From contig JALOLH010000007.1 of NCBI GenBank assembly GCA_025456065.1, positions 1 through 40,155 of the forward strand: a DNA stretch of 40,155 bases, read 5' to 3'. The DNA comes from Candidatus Nanopelagicales bacterium. GTDB lineage: Bacteria; Actinomycetota; Actinomycetes; S36-B12; CAIYMF01. Below are positions 1 through 8,287 of the stretch, piece by piece (the stretch's first letter is position 1; each line of letters opens with the position of its first letter). Under the pieces are notes generated by a model. It ran no database searches, had not been told where the DNA came from, and saw only the letters and a list, made by a program, of their open reading frames with translations. The translations under genes were made by a program, and so were the position numbers.

Positions 1-503
1 ACCCCGGGCAGCCGGGCCTGCCCTACGACCCGGCCGGGAGCGCCGCGCACTGGGAGGCCCGCTACAGGCGCCAGCGGATGTTCCTGGGGGTGCTCGCCGC
101 GTTCGTCCTGCTCGGCACGCTCGCCGTCGTCGGGGTGGGGTTCGCAGCATGGCAGGCCATCCGATCCAACCCGCTCGTCGACGCGGCCCAGGGGCTCAGC
201 GACACCCTGGGCGGATCCTCAGGCGACCGCAACCCGCTCGATGGGCTGCTCCCCCAGGTCCCCTCCCCCGAGGGTGCCACCCCCGAGGAGGGGACCCCGA
301 CCGACCCGGGCGCGCCCGGGGAGGGCCAGGGCGAGCTCGCGCTGCCCGAGGAGCTGCGCGACCTCGGCAGTGCGCTGGGCATCACCGACGTGCGCCAGCT
401 GCTCGACCTCGCTGTCGCCAACGGCCTGATGACCCAGGAGCAGGCCGACGCGCTGGCCGCGGCGATCGGGATCGGCTCGGCGCTGGGCTCGTTGGGGGGG
501 TAG
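1..503 (+). CDS. Small membrane protein, 5' end outside the window
   Basis: The frame is open from base 3 to the TAG at 501-503, giving 166 visible residues; the true start lies upstream. The visible part begins with a short hydrophilic stretch ending in a basic RYRRQR patch. One clear transmembrane helix follows (about visible residues 26-50, MFLGVLAAFVLLGTLAVVGVG), then a Pro/Gly/Glu-rich low-complexity linker and a helical C-terminus containing LDLAVANGLMTQEQADAL. The basic patch before the helix suggests an N-in, C-out single-pass topology. An ATG at 78 lies inside the start of the helix and is probably internal. I do not recognise the family and assign no function. Confidence 0.6.
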   Translation, partial: PGQPGLPYDPAGSAAHWEARYRRQRMFLGVLAAFVLLGTLAVVGVGFAAWQAIRSNPLVDAAQGLSDTLGGSSGDRNPLDGLLPQVPSPEGATPEEGTPTDPGAPGEGQGELALPEELRDLGSALGITDVRQLLDLAVANGLMTQEQADALAAAIGIGSALGSLGG

Positions 504-535
504 GGGACGCCGGGACGACGCCCGCGGGTCGAGCG

Positions 536-943
536 TCACGGGCTGGTGAAGCGCCCCGCGCTGGCCCGCTCGGCCTCGGTGAGTGGCCGGAACCGCAGCG
601 CCGACCACACCTCGTCGATCGCGACCTGCGTGATCGGTCGCACCCCGTACGCCGCCATCAGCCGCCAGAGCGAGTCGCGGTTGAGCGCGATCCGGTTGCC
701 CTTCGGGTAGCACAGCCAGAGCGCGCGCGGGACGCCCAGGAGGTCCCGGTGCACCTCGGCGAACCCACGCAGCCCAGCCTCGTCGTCGACGAGCACGACA
801 GCGACGTCCGCCGCCGCGAAGCCCTCGACCTGGGTCACCCCCTCGGGCAACGGACCCAGCAGGTGCAGACGGGTCGGGTCCGAGCACCAGACCGCCGAGC
901 CCGGCCGGATGAGCAGCTTCTGGGCGAGGGTCCTGGCAGCCAT
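536..943 (-). CDS. DUF3052 family protein
   Basis: Encodes 135 residues. It starts MAARTLAQKLLIRPG, continues LLGPLPEGV and an ADVAVVLV strand, and ends with LWLCYPKGN and VDEVWSALRFRP-like elements. That arrangement (AxKLxIxPG, then a beta strand, then W-x-x-(Y/W)PK, then a terminal D-x-x-WSxLRF) is typical of small single-domain DUF3052 proteins, which have no established function. The ATG at 943 is preceded by GGAGGA at good spacing. It lies 28 nt downstream of the membrane hydrolase on the same strand, so the two probably form an operon. The family call is from remembered motifs; the last part here reads AIDEVWSALRFRPL. Confidence 0.65.
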   Translation of the reverse strand: MAARTLAQKLLIRPGSAVWCSDPTRLHLLGPLPEGVTQVEGFAAADVAVVLVDDEAGLRGFAEVHRDLLGVPRALWLCYPKGNRIALNRDSLWRLMAAYGVRPITQVAIDEVWSALRFRPLTEAERASAGRFTSP

Positions 944-971
944 GGGTCCTCCGGGGTCGACGGTGCCGCGT

Positions 972-1919
972 TCAGGGCGCCGCGGGGGTGCCGGCGGCCA
1001 GCTCCGCGACGAACTGCACGGAGGCGTTCGAGATCTGGGTGCGTGCCTCGTCGTGGCTGATCGTCGGCTCCCCGTCACCGCGCTGGGCGCCGTAGTCGCC
1101 GAAGTGCGCGTGCACCGCGCCCTCGATCGCCTGGAACCGGGCGTCGTCGGGCAGGTCGGCCCTCGATGCCTCGATGTCGGCCGGCGTCGCGAGCCCATCG
1201 TTCGTCCCGGAGATGCTCAGCACCCGCGCACGCAGGGAGTCGGCCATGTCCGTGGCGGGGTACGAGGCGTAGAGCAGCAGGCCGGTCGCCGGCGCCGTCG
1301 CCGCGTCGTCGGCCCCATCGGCCTCGATGGCGGCGACGGTGCCCCCGAGGCTGTGCCCGCCGATCACCCAGCCGGTGACGTCGGGGCGTGCGGCCCGGGC
1401 GTCGTCGAGCGCGCCGGTGGCCAGGAACGCGATGCCCAGCGGCTGCTGGACGATCACCACCGTGTGGCCCGCCTCGGCCAGGGGCCGCAGCACGGCGGCG
1501 TAGGCGCGCGCCTCCACGCGTGCGCCGGGCTGGAAGAGGACGCCGGTCGACGAGCGGGTCCCCGTGGGCTCGAGCACGATCCGGGTGCGCGTCTCCGTGA
1601 CCCGGACGGCGCCGTCCGAGGCCATCGCCGCCAGCGCCGGCTCCTGGGCGCTGAACGGCCGGAAGTAGGCCACCATCGCCAACCCCCCGACCGCACCGAC
1701 GAGCAGGGCGATCGAGCCGACCCGTCGCCACCCGCCCGGCAGGGGCCGGGCGCGGCGGTGCAGCCAGAGCGCCCAGAGGGCCCCGAGCACGGTGAGGAGC
1801 AGCAGCACCGCGTACGCCCAGTGACCGTGCACGACCGCGGGCGCCTGCGTCAGCAGCGCCCACGCGACGACGGCCAGCCCCAGCACGGCGACGATCCGGA
1901 CCACCCACGACCACGACAC
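972..1919 (-). CDS. Membrane-anchored alpha/beta hydrolase
   Basis: Encodes 315 residues. Three hydrophobic helices fill the N-terminus (about residues 8-25, 34-53, 68-86), followed by an alpha/beta-hydrolase domain that would lie outside the cell. Catalytic elements are visible: nucleophile elbow GGHSLGG, an acid in SGTNDGLATP, and a histidine in GAVHAHFGDYG. A conserved Asn-Ala-Ser segment follows at the C-terminus. The substrate cannot be predicted; the family includes serine esterases and lipases. The start is GTG at 1919, chosen because TAGGAT lies 7 nt upstream, matching the leaderless arrangement seen elsewhere here; the frame remains open further upstream but those codons look non-coding. 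Likely co-transcribed with the DUF3052 gene. Confidence 0.75.
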   Translation of the reverse strand: MSWSWVVRIVAVLGLAVVAWALLTQAPAVVHGHWAYAVLLLLTVLGALWALWLHRRARPLPGGWRRVGSIALLVGAVGGLAMVAYFRPFSAQEPALAAMASDGAVRVTETRTRIVLEPTGTRSSTGVLFQPGARVEARAYAAVLRPLAEAGHTVVIVQQPLGIAFLATGALDDARAARPDVTGWVIGGHSLGGTVAAIEADGADDAATAPATGLLLYASYPATDMADSLRARVLSISGTNDGLATPADIEASRADLPDDARFQAIEGAVHAHFGDYGAQRGDGEPTISHDEARTQISNASVQFVAELAAGTPAAP

Positions 1920-1926
1920 GGGCCGG

Positions 1927-1932
1927 ATCCTA
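1927..1932 (-). promoter_or_regulatory. -10 element of the membrane hydrolase gene
   Basis: On the minus strand TAGGAT is followed by 7 nt and the GTG at 1919, which predicts a leaderless transcript. No convincing -35 element is visible. Confidence 0.5.
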
Positions 1933-2020
1933 CGAGTCGTGTCGGCCAGAGCCCGCCACGTGCGGCGGGACGGCAGAATCTCCCCCTGCAGGCGTTTGCT
2001 CCGTTGGGGTATGTCCGCTC

Positions 2021-2077
2021 CGTGGTGCGGCGGAGCAGACGTACCGCGGCGGAGCAGACGTACCGTGGCGGAGCAGA
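2021..2077 (+). repeat. Three tandem 19-bp repeats upstream of the DUF4032 gene
   Basis: Units are at 2021-2039, 2040-2058 and 2059-2077. Units 2 and 3 are CGTACCGCGGCGGAGCAGA and CGTACCGTGGCGGAGCAGA (one difference); unit 1 differs at three positions from unit 2. Each contains CGGAGCAGAC (the last base from the next unit). Its near-complement GTTTGCTCCG occurs once upstream at 1994-2003, and a second GCTCCG at 2017-2022. The unit length is not a multiple of three, so it is not a coding repeat. The block ends 24 nt before the ATG, placing it in the promoter or 5' leader. Confidence 0.85.
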
Positions 2078-2101
2078 CGTGACCATCCCCGAGGAGCCCC
2101 C

Positions 2102-3352
2102 ATGGCGCTGCGCGCAACGACGACCGCGGGCGAGCCCGACCTGCTCTTCCTGCCGTGGGCCGTGCCGCTCGAGGCCTGGCCCGCCGACCTGACCGTGGCA
2201 CTGCCCCGCGGCATCTCCCGGCACACCGTCGGCTTCGTCGAGGTCAACGAGCGCATCTACGCGGTGAAGGAGACCACCGAGGCCGCCGCGCGCCGCGAGT
2301 ACGACCTGCTCGCCGAGCTGCGCCGGCTCGGCGCGCCGTGCGTCGAGCCGGTCGGCATCGTCGCGGGTCGCCAGGACGCCGACGGCGAGGAGCTGGCGGC
2401 CGCGCTGGTCACCCGCCACCTGCCCTACTCGCTGCCGTATCGCGCGCTGGTCACCCCGACCCTGCGGCTGCAGACCGGCGAGCGCCTGCTGGACGCACTC
2501 GTGGTGCTGCTGGTGCGACTGCACCTGTTCGGCTTCGCGTGGAACGACTGCTCCCTGTCGAACGCGCTGTTCCTGCGCGACGCCGGGGAGTTCGCCGCCT
2601 ACCTCGTCGACGCCGAGACCGGCGAGCTGCGCCCGGGCCTGTCCGACGGCCAGCGCCGCTCGGACGTGGAGACCGCCGCGCTCAACGTGTGCGGCGAGCT
2701 GCTCGACCTGCAGGCCGGCGGGATGATCCCCGAGGCGTTCGACGTCGCGGTGGTCGGCGACGAGCTGCGGATGCGCTACGAGCACCTCTGGATGACCCTG
2801 ACCGAGCCGGTGTCGGTCACCGGCGACGATCGCCACCAGATCCACACCCTGCTGCGGACGCTCAACGGGTTGGGCTTCGACGTGGGGGAGCTGAGCGCGG
2901 AGGCCAGCCCGGACGGGACGTCGGTGCACGTGCGTCCGCAGGTTGTCGAGCCCGGCCACCACCGGCGCCGGATGATGCGCCTGACCGGCCTGGAGATGCA
3001 CGAGAACCAGGCCCGCCGCCTGTTGAACGACCTCGACTCGTACCGGGCCATCCACGGGGGCGGGGCCGACGAGCAGGTGGTCGCCCACCGCTGGGTGCAC
3101 GACACGTACGAGGCGGTGCTGGCGCGCGTGCCGGCCGAGCTGCGCCGCCGCATCGAGGACCCCGAGCTGGTGCACGAGGTGCTCCAGCACCGGTGGTTCG
3201 GCTCGGAGCGGGCCGGCCGGGACGTGGGCCTGGCGTGGGCCACCGACGACTACGTCGACCAGTACCTCCGGCACGCCGCGGACGAGGCGATCCTGCTCGT
3301 GGCCGAGGCCGCGACGGACGCGCTCGACGCCAAGCCCGACGAGCAGGCCTAG
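2102..3352 (+). CDS. DUF4032 domain protein with kinase-like N-terminus
   Basis: Encodes 416 residues. The N-terminal half looks like an atypical lipopolysaccharide/aminoglycoside-kinase-like fold: YAVKETTEAAARREYDLL resembles the VAxK ... E pair of the N-lobe, and LHLFGFAWNDCSLSNALF resembles a degenerate HxDxxxxN catalytic loop (WNDCSLSN). A second acidic element, YLVDAETGEL, is near the expected metal-binding position. The C-terminal half (from about residue 210, with HEVLQHRWFGSERAGRDVG near the end) corresponds to DUF4032. Such proteins are widespread in actinobacteria with unknown substrate. GAGGAGC before the ATG is the ribosome binding site. Its stop TAG lies inside the first copy of a 108-bp duplication shared with the convergent esterase gene. 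Confidence 0.75.
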   Translation: MALRATTTAGEPDLLFLPWAVPLEAWPADLTVALPRGISRHTVGFVEVNERIYAVKETTEAAARREYDLLAELRRLGAPCVEPVGIVAGRQDADGEELAAALVTRHLPYSLPYRALVTPTLRLQTGERLLDALVVLLVRLHLFGFAWNDCSLSNALFLRDAGEFAAYLVDAETGELRPGLSDGQRRSDVETAALNVCGELLDLQAGGMIPEAFDVAVVGDELRMRYEHLWMTLTEPVSVTGDDRHQIHTLLRTLNGLGFDVGELSAEASPDGTSVHVRPQVVEPGHHRRRMMRLTGLEMHENQARRLLNDLDSYRAIHGGGADEQVVAHRWVHDTYEAVLARVPAELRRRIEDPELVHEVLQHRWFGSERAGRDVGLAWATDDYVDQYLRHAADEAILLVAEAATDALDAKPDEQA

Positions 3353-3488
3353 CCCGACGCGGGTTCGGGCCCGTCGAAGAACGCCGCGGACGAGGCGATC
3401 CTGCTCGTGGCCGAGGCCGCGACGGACGCGCTCGACGCGGAGCCCGACGAGCAGCCCTAGCCCGACGCGGGTTCGGGCCCGTCGAAGA
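3273..3488. repeat. 108-bp tandem duplication across convergent gene ends
   Basis: Copy 1 is 3273-3380 and copy 2 is 3381-3488. I count three differences: CCA versus CGG contributes two within the GACGCxxAGCCC context, and CAGGCCTAG versus CAGCCCTAG contributes one. Each copy contains the last 25 codons plus stop of the DUF4032 frame and, on the other strand, the last codons plus stop of the esterase. In both, the two TAG stops interlock in the palindrome CTAG. The DUF4032 gene now ends in copy 1 and the esterase in copy 2, leaving a dead copy of each end between them. Confidence 0.95.
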
Positions 3489-4320
3489 ACGCCCACAGCA
3501 GCACGTCGGCGAACCGGGCCCCCCAGGCGAGCTCGTCGTGCGCCGCACCGGGCACGACGCGCGCCGCCAGGCGCTCGGGCGGCCGGACCGAGGCCCGGCA
3601 CGCGGCAGCGGTCGCCTCGAGGTCCTCGACGAGGCGGTCGGGATGGTCGACGTAGCCGAGGTGCTCGGCCCCACCCATGTCGAGGCTGACCCACGTGCCC
3701 GGGGCGAAGCCCGTGTGCACGAGGTGGTCGCGCAGCAGGCTCCCGCGCATGGGCTCGTCGAGGAGCACCGGCGAGAACGCCAGCAGGCGGCCGAACAGCG
3801 CGGGGTGCCGCAGCCCCGCGTAGAGCGTCATGTACCCACCCATGGAGGAGCCCGCCAGCCCGACGCGCGTACGGTCCTGAGCCACGCGGTACGTGCGCCG
3901 GACGAGCGGGACGACCTGCTCGGCGAGGAGGTCGGCGGTGGCGGCCCCGTCAGCCGTGATGGGCCGGCCGTCGAGCATCCAGTCCCACGCCGTGTACTCG
4001 GCGTAGCGGCCCCACGGGTCCTGCGGGCTGTCGATGCCGACGACGACCAGCCCGGGGATCCGACCCTCGGTGACCAGCGCGTCGACCGTCTCGTCGATCC
4101 CCCACTCCATGCCGAACGCCGTCGTCGACCGGTCGAAGAGGTTCTGGCCGTCGAACATGACCAGCACGGGGTGGTCACGGTCGTCGCGCTCGTAGCCGGG
4201 CGGCAGGTAGGTCCGCACGGCGCGGCGCTCGCCGCGGTGCAGCACGTGCGTCACGTCCACCCGCCCGGTGACGGTCGAGCGCCACGGCCGCTCGTCGTCG
4301 CCGGTCCGACCGATCGCCAT
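3457..4320 (-). CDS. Esterase D-like alpha/beta hydrolase
   Basis: Encodes 287 residues, usual length for the enterochelin-esterase/esterase D-like family (PF00756). Visible elements: TYLPPGYERDDRDHPVLVMFDGQ (first strands and oxyanion region), nucleophile elbow GLAGSSMGGYM, and a catalytic histidine in GAAHDELAW near the C-terminus. There is no signal peptide, so it is probably cytoplasmic. The substrate is unknown; family members hydrolyse acyl esters, siderophore esters or thioesters. The ATG at 4320 has TAGCGT 6 nt upstream, indicating leaderless transcription. The 3' end lies within the tandem duplication shared with the convergent DUF4032 gene. Confidence 0.8.
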   Translation of the reverse strand: MAIGRTGDDERPWRSTVTGRVDVTHVLHRGERRAVRTYLPPGYERDDRDHPVLVMFDGQNLFDRSTTAFGMEWGIDETVDALVTEGRIPGLVVVGIDSPQDPWGRYAEYTAWDWMLDGRPITADGAATADLLAEQVVPLVRRTYRVAQDRTRVGLAGSSMGGYMTLYAGLRHPALFGRLLAFSPVLLDEPMRGSLLRDHLVHTGFAPGTWVSLDMGGAEHLGYVDHPDRLVEDLEATAAACRASVRPPERLAARVVPGAAHDELAWGARFADVLLWAFFDGPEPASG

Positions 4321-4326
4321 GGACGC

Positions 4327-4332
4327 ACGCTA
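4327..4332 (-). promoter_or_regulatory. -10 element of the esterase gene
   Basis: Minus-strand TAGCGT-GCGTCC-ATG: hexamer, 6 nt, start codon. Confidence 0.6.
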
Positions 4333-4368
4333 GCGGCGGGCGGCCGGCGATCGCCTCGGGACGACCGC

Positions 4369-5394
4369 TCAGCCGCGGCGGGCGGTGGCCACGGCGTAGA
4401 GGGCGATCCCGGCGGCCACCCCGGCGTTCAGTGACTCGGTCGCGGCATCCATCGGGATGGCCACGAGGTCGTCGCAGGTCTGCGAGACGAGGTGCCCCAG
4501 GCCCTTGCCCTCGCTGCCCACCACGAGCACGACCGGGCCCGCCGCCGTGGCGGCGTCGAGCTCGGGCAGCGTCAGGCGGCCGCCCATGGCCAGGCCGAGC
4601 ACGGTCGCACCGTCCTTCTGGGCCGCCGTGAGCCAGCGCACGAGGTTCGTGACCCGGGCCACCGGCACTCGGGAGGCCGCCCCGGCCGAGGTCTTCCAGG
4701 CCGCCGCGGTCATCCCCGCGGCACGGCGCTCGGGGATCACCACGCCGTGGGCGCCGAACGCGGCCGCCGACCGGACGACGGCACCGAGGTTGCGCGGATC
4801 CGTCACGCCGTCGAGGACCACGACCAGCGGCTGCTCGCCGCGCTCGTACGCGGCCCCGAGCAGATCCGCGCCGTCGGCGTACCGGTACGGCGGCACCTGC
4901 AGCACGATCCCCTGGTGCACCGCACCACCGCTGAGGCGGTCGAGGTCGCCGCGGGTGGTCTCCAGCAGCGGCACGCCACGCCCCACCGCGAGCTGCATCG
5001 CCGCGCGCACGCGGTCGTCGGCATCGAGGTACTGCTGGACGTGCAGCGCGGAGGCCGGGATCCCCGCCTGCAGCGCCTCGAGCACCGCGTTGCGCCCGGC
5101 CACCGCCTCCGTCGCCGGCTTGCCCCGGGAGCCGCCCGCACGGCTCCCCGAGCCCCCGGTCCGGCCGCCCGATGCGCCACCGCCGCCCCCGCCCGGGCGC
5201 CCGCCGCGGCGGTCCCCGCCGCGCTGCGCCGCCTGCTTGCGCTGCTGCGCCACGTGCCCGGGCCGGTCCTCGGCCCGCGGCGTCGGCCCCTTGCCCTCGA
5301 GCTTCTGGCGGCTCTGGCCGCCCGAGCCCACGGTGGCGCCCTTCTTCGTGCCCGCCCGGCGCATCGCGCCGCGGCGCTGCGAGTTGCCGGCCAT
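4369..5394 (-). CDS. rlmB: 23S rRNA 2'-O-ribose methyltransferase RlmB
   Basis: Encodes 341 residues. RlmB of the SpoU/TrmH family methylates the ribose of G2251 (E. coli numbering) in the 23S rRNA peptidyl transferase region. The core has the L30e-like substrate-binding domain (VAGRNAVLEAL, from about residue 98) and the SPOUT methyltransferase motifs: VTDPRNLGAVVRSAAAFGA, VVGSEGKGL and ESLNAGVAAGIALY. The first 95 or so residues are a basic Gly/Arg/Lys/Gln-rich extension of low complexity, common in actinobacterial RlmB and presumably RNA-binding. The ATG overlaps the cysS stop (TGATG), so the two are translationally coupled. The downstream end lies 48 bp before the esterase start. Confidence 0.93.
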   Translation of the reverse strand: MAGNSQRRGAMRRAGTKKGATVGSGGQSRQKLEGKGPTPRAEDRPGHVAQQRKQAAQRGGDRRGGRPGGGGGGASGGRTGGSGSRAGGSRGKPATEAVAGRNAVLEALQAGIPASALHVQQYLDADDRVRAAMQLAVGRGVPLLETTRGDLDRLSGGAVHQGIVLQVPPYRYADGADLLGAAYERGEQPLVVVLDGVTDPRNLGAVVRSAAAFGAHGVVIPERRAAGMTAAAWKTSAGAASRVPVARVTNLVRWLTAAQKDGATVLGLAMGGRLTLPELDAATAAGPVVLVVGSEGKGLGHLVSQTCDDLVAIPMDAATESLNAGVAAGIALYAVATARRG

Positions 5395-6782
5395 CAGGGC
5401 TCCAACGCCCAGCGCGGGCCCGAGGGGGTGTCCTCGATCGTGATCCCCGCGGCCTTCAGCTCGTCGCGCACCGCGTCCGCGGTGGCGAAGTCGCGCTCGG
5501 CCCGAGCCGCCTGCCGTGCGGCGAGCCGCCCCCCGACGAGGACGTCGAGGGCCCGGCGGGCCGCATCGCTGGCGCCCCCAGCCGCCCAGAGCGGGTCGAG
5601 CGGGTCGACGCCGATGACGCCGAGCATCCGGCGCACCGAACCGAGCAGCTCCGCCAACCCGTCGGTCGCCCCGGCGGCCAGCATGCGGTTGCCCTCCGAG
5701 ACCGTCTCGTGCAGCACGGCCAGGGCCGCGGGCACGCCGAGGTCGTCGTCCATGGCCGCGACGAAGGCCTCCGGCAGGGGCGCATCCGCCCCCTCGCCGA
5801 CGCGCTCGACGGCGCGCTGCACGAACCCCTCGAGCCGGCGGTACCCGGCCGCGGCGTCGGCCAGCGCCTCGTCGGAGAACTCGATGCTCGAGCGGTAGTG
5901 CGCCGCCGCGAGGTAGAAGCGCAGCTCGACCGGCCGGACCCGCTTGACCACCTCGGTGACCAGCAGCGAGTTGCCCAGCGACTTGCTCATCTTCTCGCCG
6001 GCCGTGGTCACCCAGGCGTTGTGCATCCAGTACTGCGCGAACCCGTCGCCGACCGCCCGGGACTGGGCGATCTCGTTCTCGTGATGCGGGAAGACCAGGT
6101 CCAGCCCGCCGCCGTGGATGTCGAACGCCGGGCCCAGGTACTCCCGGGCCATCGCCGAGCACTCGAGGTGCCAGCCCGGCCGGCCGACGCCCCACGGCGT
6201 CTCCCACCCGGGGTCGCCGTCGGTGCCCTTCCAGAGGGCGAAGTCGCGCGGGTCGCGCTTGCGGGCGTTCGGGTCGGCATCGGCGGCGGGCTGCATGTCG
6301 GCCATGCGCTGCCCGGACAGCGCCCCGTACTCGGGGAACGACGCGACGTCGAAGTAGACGTCGCCGTCGGACGCGTATGCGTGCCCGGCGTCGATGAGCC
6401 GTCGCATCAGGGTGGTCATCGCCGGGACGTGCCCCGTGGCCCGCGGCTCGATCGTGGGCGGCAGGCAGCCCAGGATCCGGTACGCCTCGGCGAACGCGCG
6501 CTCGTAGTGCGCTGCCACGGCCCACCAGGGCCGGCCCTCCTCGACCGCCTTGGCGAGGATCTTGTCGTCGATGTCGGTCACGTTGCGCACGAACGTGACC
6601 TCGTAGCCGGATGCCTGCAGCCACCGGGCCAGCACGTCGAAGCTCACGCCCGAGCGGATGTGCCCCACGTGCGGCGCGGACTGCACGGTGGCGCCGCAGA
6701 CGTAGATCGACACGCGTCCCGGCTCGAGGGGGACGAAGTCGCGCATGCCGCGCGTCGCGGTGTCGTGCAGTCGCAGTGCCAC
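5394..6782 (-). CDS. cysS: Cysteine--tRNA ligase
   Basis: Encodes 462 residues. It charges tRNA-Cys with cysteine in the cytoplasm. Class I signatures are clear: Cys29 within YVCGATV (zinc ligand) followed by HVGH (HIGH motif), HLECSAM and HHENE carrying the other zinc ligands, and KMSKSLGN. The C-terminal helical and anticodon-binding parts are present, as is the linkage to rlmB and the isoprenoid genes, which separates it from the shorter paralogue MshC. The start is GTG at 6782, with TAGGAT ending 6 nt upstream (leaderless). It overlaps rlmB by one base. Confidence 0.95.
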   Translation of the reverse strand: MALRLHDTATRGMRDFVPLEPGRVSIYVCGATVQSAPHVGHIRSGVSFDVLARWLQASGYEVTFVRNVTDIDDKILAKAVEEGRPWWAVAAHYERAFAEAYRILGCLPPTIEPRATGHVPAMTTLMRRLIDAGHAYASDGDVYFDVASFPEYGALSGQRMADMQPAADADPNARKRDPRDFALWKGTDGDPGWETPWGVGRPGWHLECSAMAREYLGPAFDIHGGGLDLVFPHHENEIAQSRAVGDGFAQYWMHNAWVTTAGEKMSKSLGNSLLVTEVVKRVRPVELRFYLAAAHYRSSIEFSDEALADAAAGYRRLEGFVQRAVERVGEGADAPLPEAFVAAMDDDLGVPAALAVLHETVSEGNRMLAAGATDGLAELLGSVRRMLGVIGVDPLDPLWAAGGASDAARRALDVLVGGRLAARQAARAERDFATADAVRDELKAAGITIEDTPSGPRWALEP

Positions 6783-6788
6783 CCGCGA

Positions 6789-6794
6789 ATCCTA
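6789..6794 (-). promoter_or_regulatory. -10 element of cysS
   Basis: Minus-strand TAGGAT-TCGCGG-GTG. The promoter follows a 250-bp gap after ispF, so cysS-rlmB is probably its own transcription unit. Confidence 0.55.
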
Positions 6795-7032
6795 CCGGCG
6801 GCACTGCACGCGCAGCCGCGGCCGAATCCACACTCCGCCCCTGCCGAAGGGCGCGCCTGGCAGGAGTCGCAGCCCAAAGCCACCTTCCCGAACCCCGCCG
6901 GCCGGCTGGAGGGTCGATTCCGGGTGCGGGTGGACGACTGCGGCGTGGGGCGCAGCCCTTCCTTGTCGAGAGCGCCGCGGGTCGCCGCGCGCGGCGGCGG
7001 CACGCGGCCGCACTGGGCGAGGCCGGCGCGGC

Positions 7033-7524
7033 TCAGCGGCGGGGCACGACCAGGGCCGTCGCGATCGCGGCGACCCCCTCGCCACGACCGGTCAGCCCCA
7101 GGCCGTCGGTGGTGGTCGCGGACAGGCGCACGACCGCGCCGTCGAGCGCGGCGGCGAGGGCGGCCTGCGCCTCGGCGCGCCGCTGGCCGAGCCGCGGGCG
7201 CTCGCCGATGACCTGGACCGCGACGTTGCCGACCTCGAACCCGGCGGCCCGGACGCGCCGCAGCGTCTCGCCGAGCAGGGCCGCGCCGGAGGCGCCGCCC
7301 CATTCAGGCGCCGCGGTCCCGAAGTTCGAGCCCAGGTCGCCCAGGCCAGCGGCGGAGAGCAGGGCGTCGCACGTCGCGTGGGCCGCGACGTCGGCATCGG
7401 AGTGCCCGGCCAGGCCCGGTACCCCGGGCCAGTCCAAGCAGGCCAGCCGCATGGGCCGGCCAGCGTCGGAGGGGGCGAACGGGTGGACGTCCACCCCGAT
7501 CCCGACCAGCGGCAGCACGTCCAC
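7033..7524 (-). CDS. ispF: 2-C-methyl-D-erythritol 2,4-cyclodiphosphate synthase
   Basis: Encodes 163 residues. It catalyses the fifth step of the MEP isoprenoid pathway, cyclising CDP-ME-2-phosphate with release of CMP. Metal-binding DVHPF and [11 protein letters not shown] are present near the N-terminus, with the family elements [18 protein letters not shown] and the C-terminal [16 protein letters not shown]. The start GTG at 7524 is one base after the ispD stop and is preceded by AGGAGG inside the ispD 3' end, so ispD-ispF are coupled. Length is normal for the family. Confidence 0.95.
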   Translation of the reverse strand: MDVLPLVGIGVDVHPFAPSDAGRPMRLACLDWPGVPGLAGHSDADVAAHATCDALLSAAGLGDLGSNFGTAAPEWGGASGAALLGETLRRVRAAGFEVGNVAVQVIGERPRLGQRRAEAQAALAAALDGAVVRLSATTTDGLGLTGRGEGVAAIATALVVPRR

Positions 7525-7525
7525 C

Positions 7526-8215
7526 TCAGTCCTCCTGTCCCGCCACCAGCGCCTCGGCGAGCAGCAGGTCCAGCGGCGTGGTCACCTTGAACGCCCGCGG
7601 ATGCCCGGGCACGAGCGTCACGGGCAGGCCGAGCGCCTCGACCATGCCGGCGTCGTCGGTCGCGCCGGGATCACCGGCCCCGTGGGCCCGGCGCAGCACC
7701 GCGGCGGGGAAGCCCTGCGGCGTCTGCACGGCGCGCAACGTGGCCCGATCGAGGGTGCGGGACCGCCCGTCGGCATCCACCGCGCGGATCGTGTCGACGA
7801 CCGGGAGGCCGGGCACCACCGCGGAGGCGCCGTCGAGCACGGCGTCCACGACGGCGGCGACCACCTCCATCGGCACCAGGCATCGGGCCGCGTCGTGCAC
7901 GAGGACCACCGCGAACGTCTCCGGCACCACGTCCAGCGCCCGGCGGACCGACCCGGCCCTGGTCGCGCCGCCGGTCACCGCCACGACGGGCACGCCCCCG
8001 GCCACCTCGGCCGCCACGGCGGCCATCGACGCCTCGAGGCCGTCGGGGCACGCCAGCACCACGAGCCCGACCCGCGGCTCGGCCACGAGCCCGCGCACCG
8101 CGTGGGCCAGCACCGGCTCGCCCCCGAGCAGCGCCATCGCCTTGGGCACCCCTGCCCCCAGCCGCTCGCCGGAGCCGGCGGCCGGCACGATCGCGGCGAC
8201 GGGACGGGGCGGCAC
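7526..8215 (-). CDS. ispD: 2-C-methyl-D-erythritol 4-phosphate cytidylyltransferase
   Basis: Encodes 229 residues from the chosen start. It transfers CMP from CTP to MEP in the MEP pathway. The nucleotide-binding loop [15 protein letters not shown] is at the N-terminus, with [10 protein letters not shown], a TP-Q-G-F segment (VQTPQGF) and the [11 protein letters not shown] and KVTTPLDL motifs following. Three possible starts are close together: GTG 8224, ATG 8221 and GTG 8215. I prefer 8215 because TAGCGT at 8228-8223 is then 7 nt upstream, matching neighbouring leaderless genes; none has a convincing ribosome binding site. A hairpin separates it from carD, so it has its own promoter. Confidence 0.92.
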   Translation of the reverse strand: MPPRPVAAIVPAAGSGERLGAGVPKAMALLGGEPVLAHAVRGLVAEPRVGLVVLACPDGLEASMAAVAAEVAGGVPVVAVTGGATRAGSVRRALDVVPETFAVVLVHDAARCLVPMEVVAAVVDAVLDGASAVVPGLPVVDTIRAVDADGRSRTLDRATLRAVQTPQGFPAAVLRRAHGAGDPGATDDAGMVEALGLPVTLVPGHPRAFKVTTPLDLLLAEALVAGQED

Positions 8216-8222
8216 GGACATC

Positions 8223-8228
8223 ACGCTA
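8223..8228 (-). promoter_or_regulatory. -10 element of ispD
   Basis: Minus-strand TAGCGT overlaps the alternative GTG/ATG starts at 8224 and 8221 and sits 7 nt before GTG 8215; this favours the shorter protein. Confidence 0.5.
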
Positions 8229-8233
8229 CGACA

Positions 8234-8271
8234 CCGACGCCCACCGGCCGGGGCGGCACGGTGGGCGTCGG
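8234..8271 (-). terminator. Hairpin between carD and ispD
   Basis: A perfect 13-bp inverted repeat (outer arms 8234-8246 and 8259-8271, core CGACGCCCACCG / CGGTGGGCGTCG) with a 12-nt loop, 17 bp downstream of the carD stop. No T-tract follows on the minus strand, as is common for actinobacterial terminators. It probably ends or attenuates the carD transcript before the ispD promoter. Confidence 0.65.
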
Positions 8272-8287
8272 GCGGTTCGTCAGGAGG

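Noticed and set aside
2021-2077. CRISPR-like array
   Set aside because: The 19-bp repeats are directly adjacent without spacers.
1850-3694. A 614-codon minus-strand frame opposite the DUF4032 gene
   Set aside because: Antisense shadow of a recognised gene and spanning the promoter repeats and tandem duplication; contains duplicated nonsense segments from the 108-bp repeat.
5394-6782. Annotating this ligase as MshC, the CysS paralogue of mycothiol synthesis
   Set aside because: Length (462 residues), complete C-terminal region and location with rlmB, ispF, ispD and carD favour true cysteinyl-tRNA synthetase.
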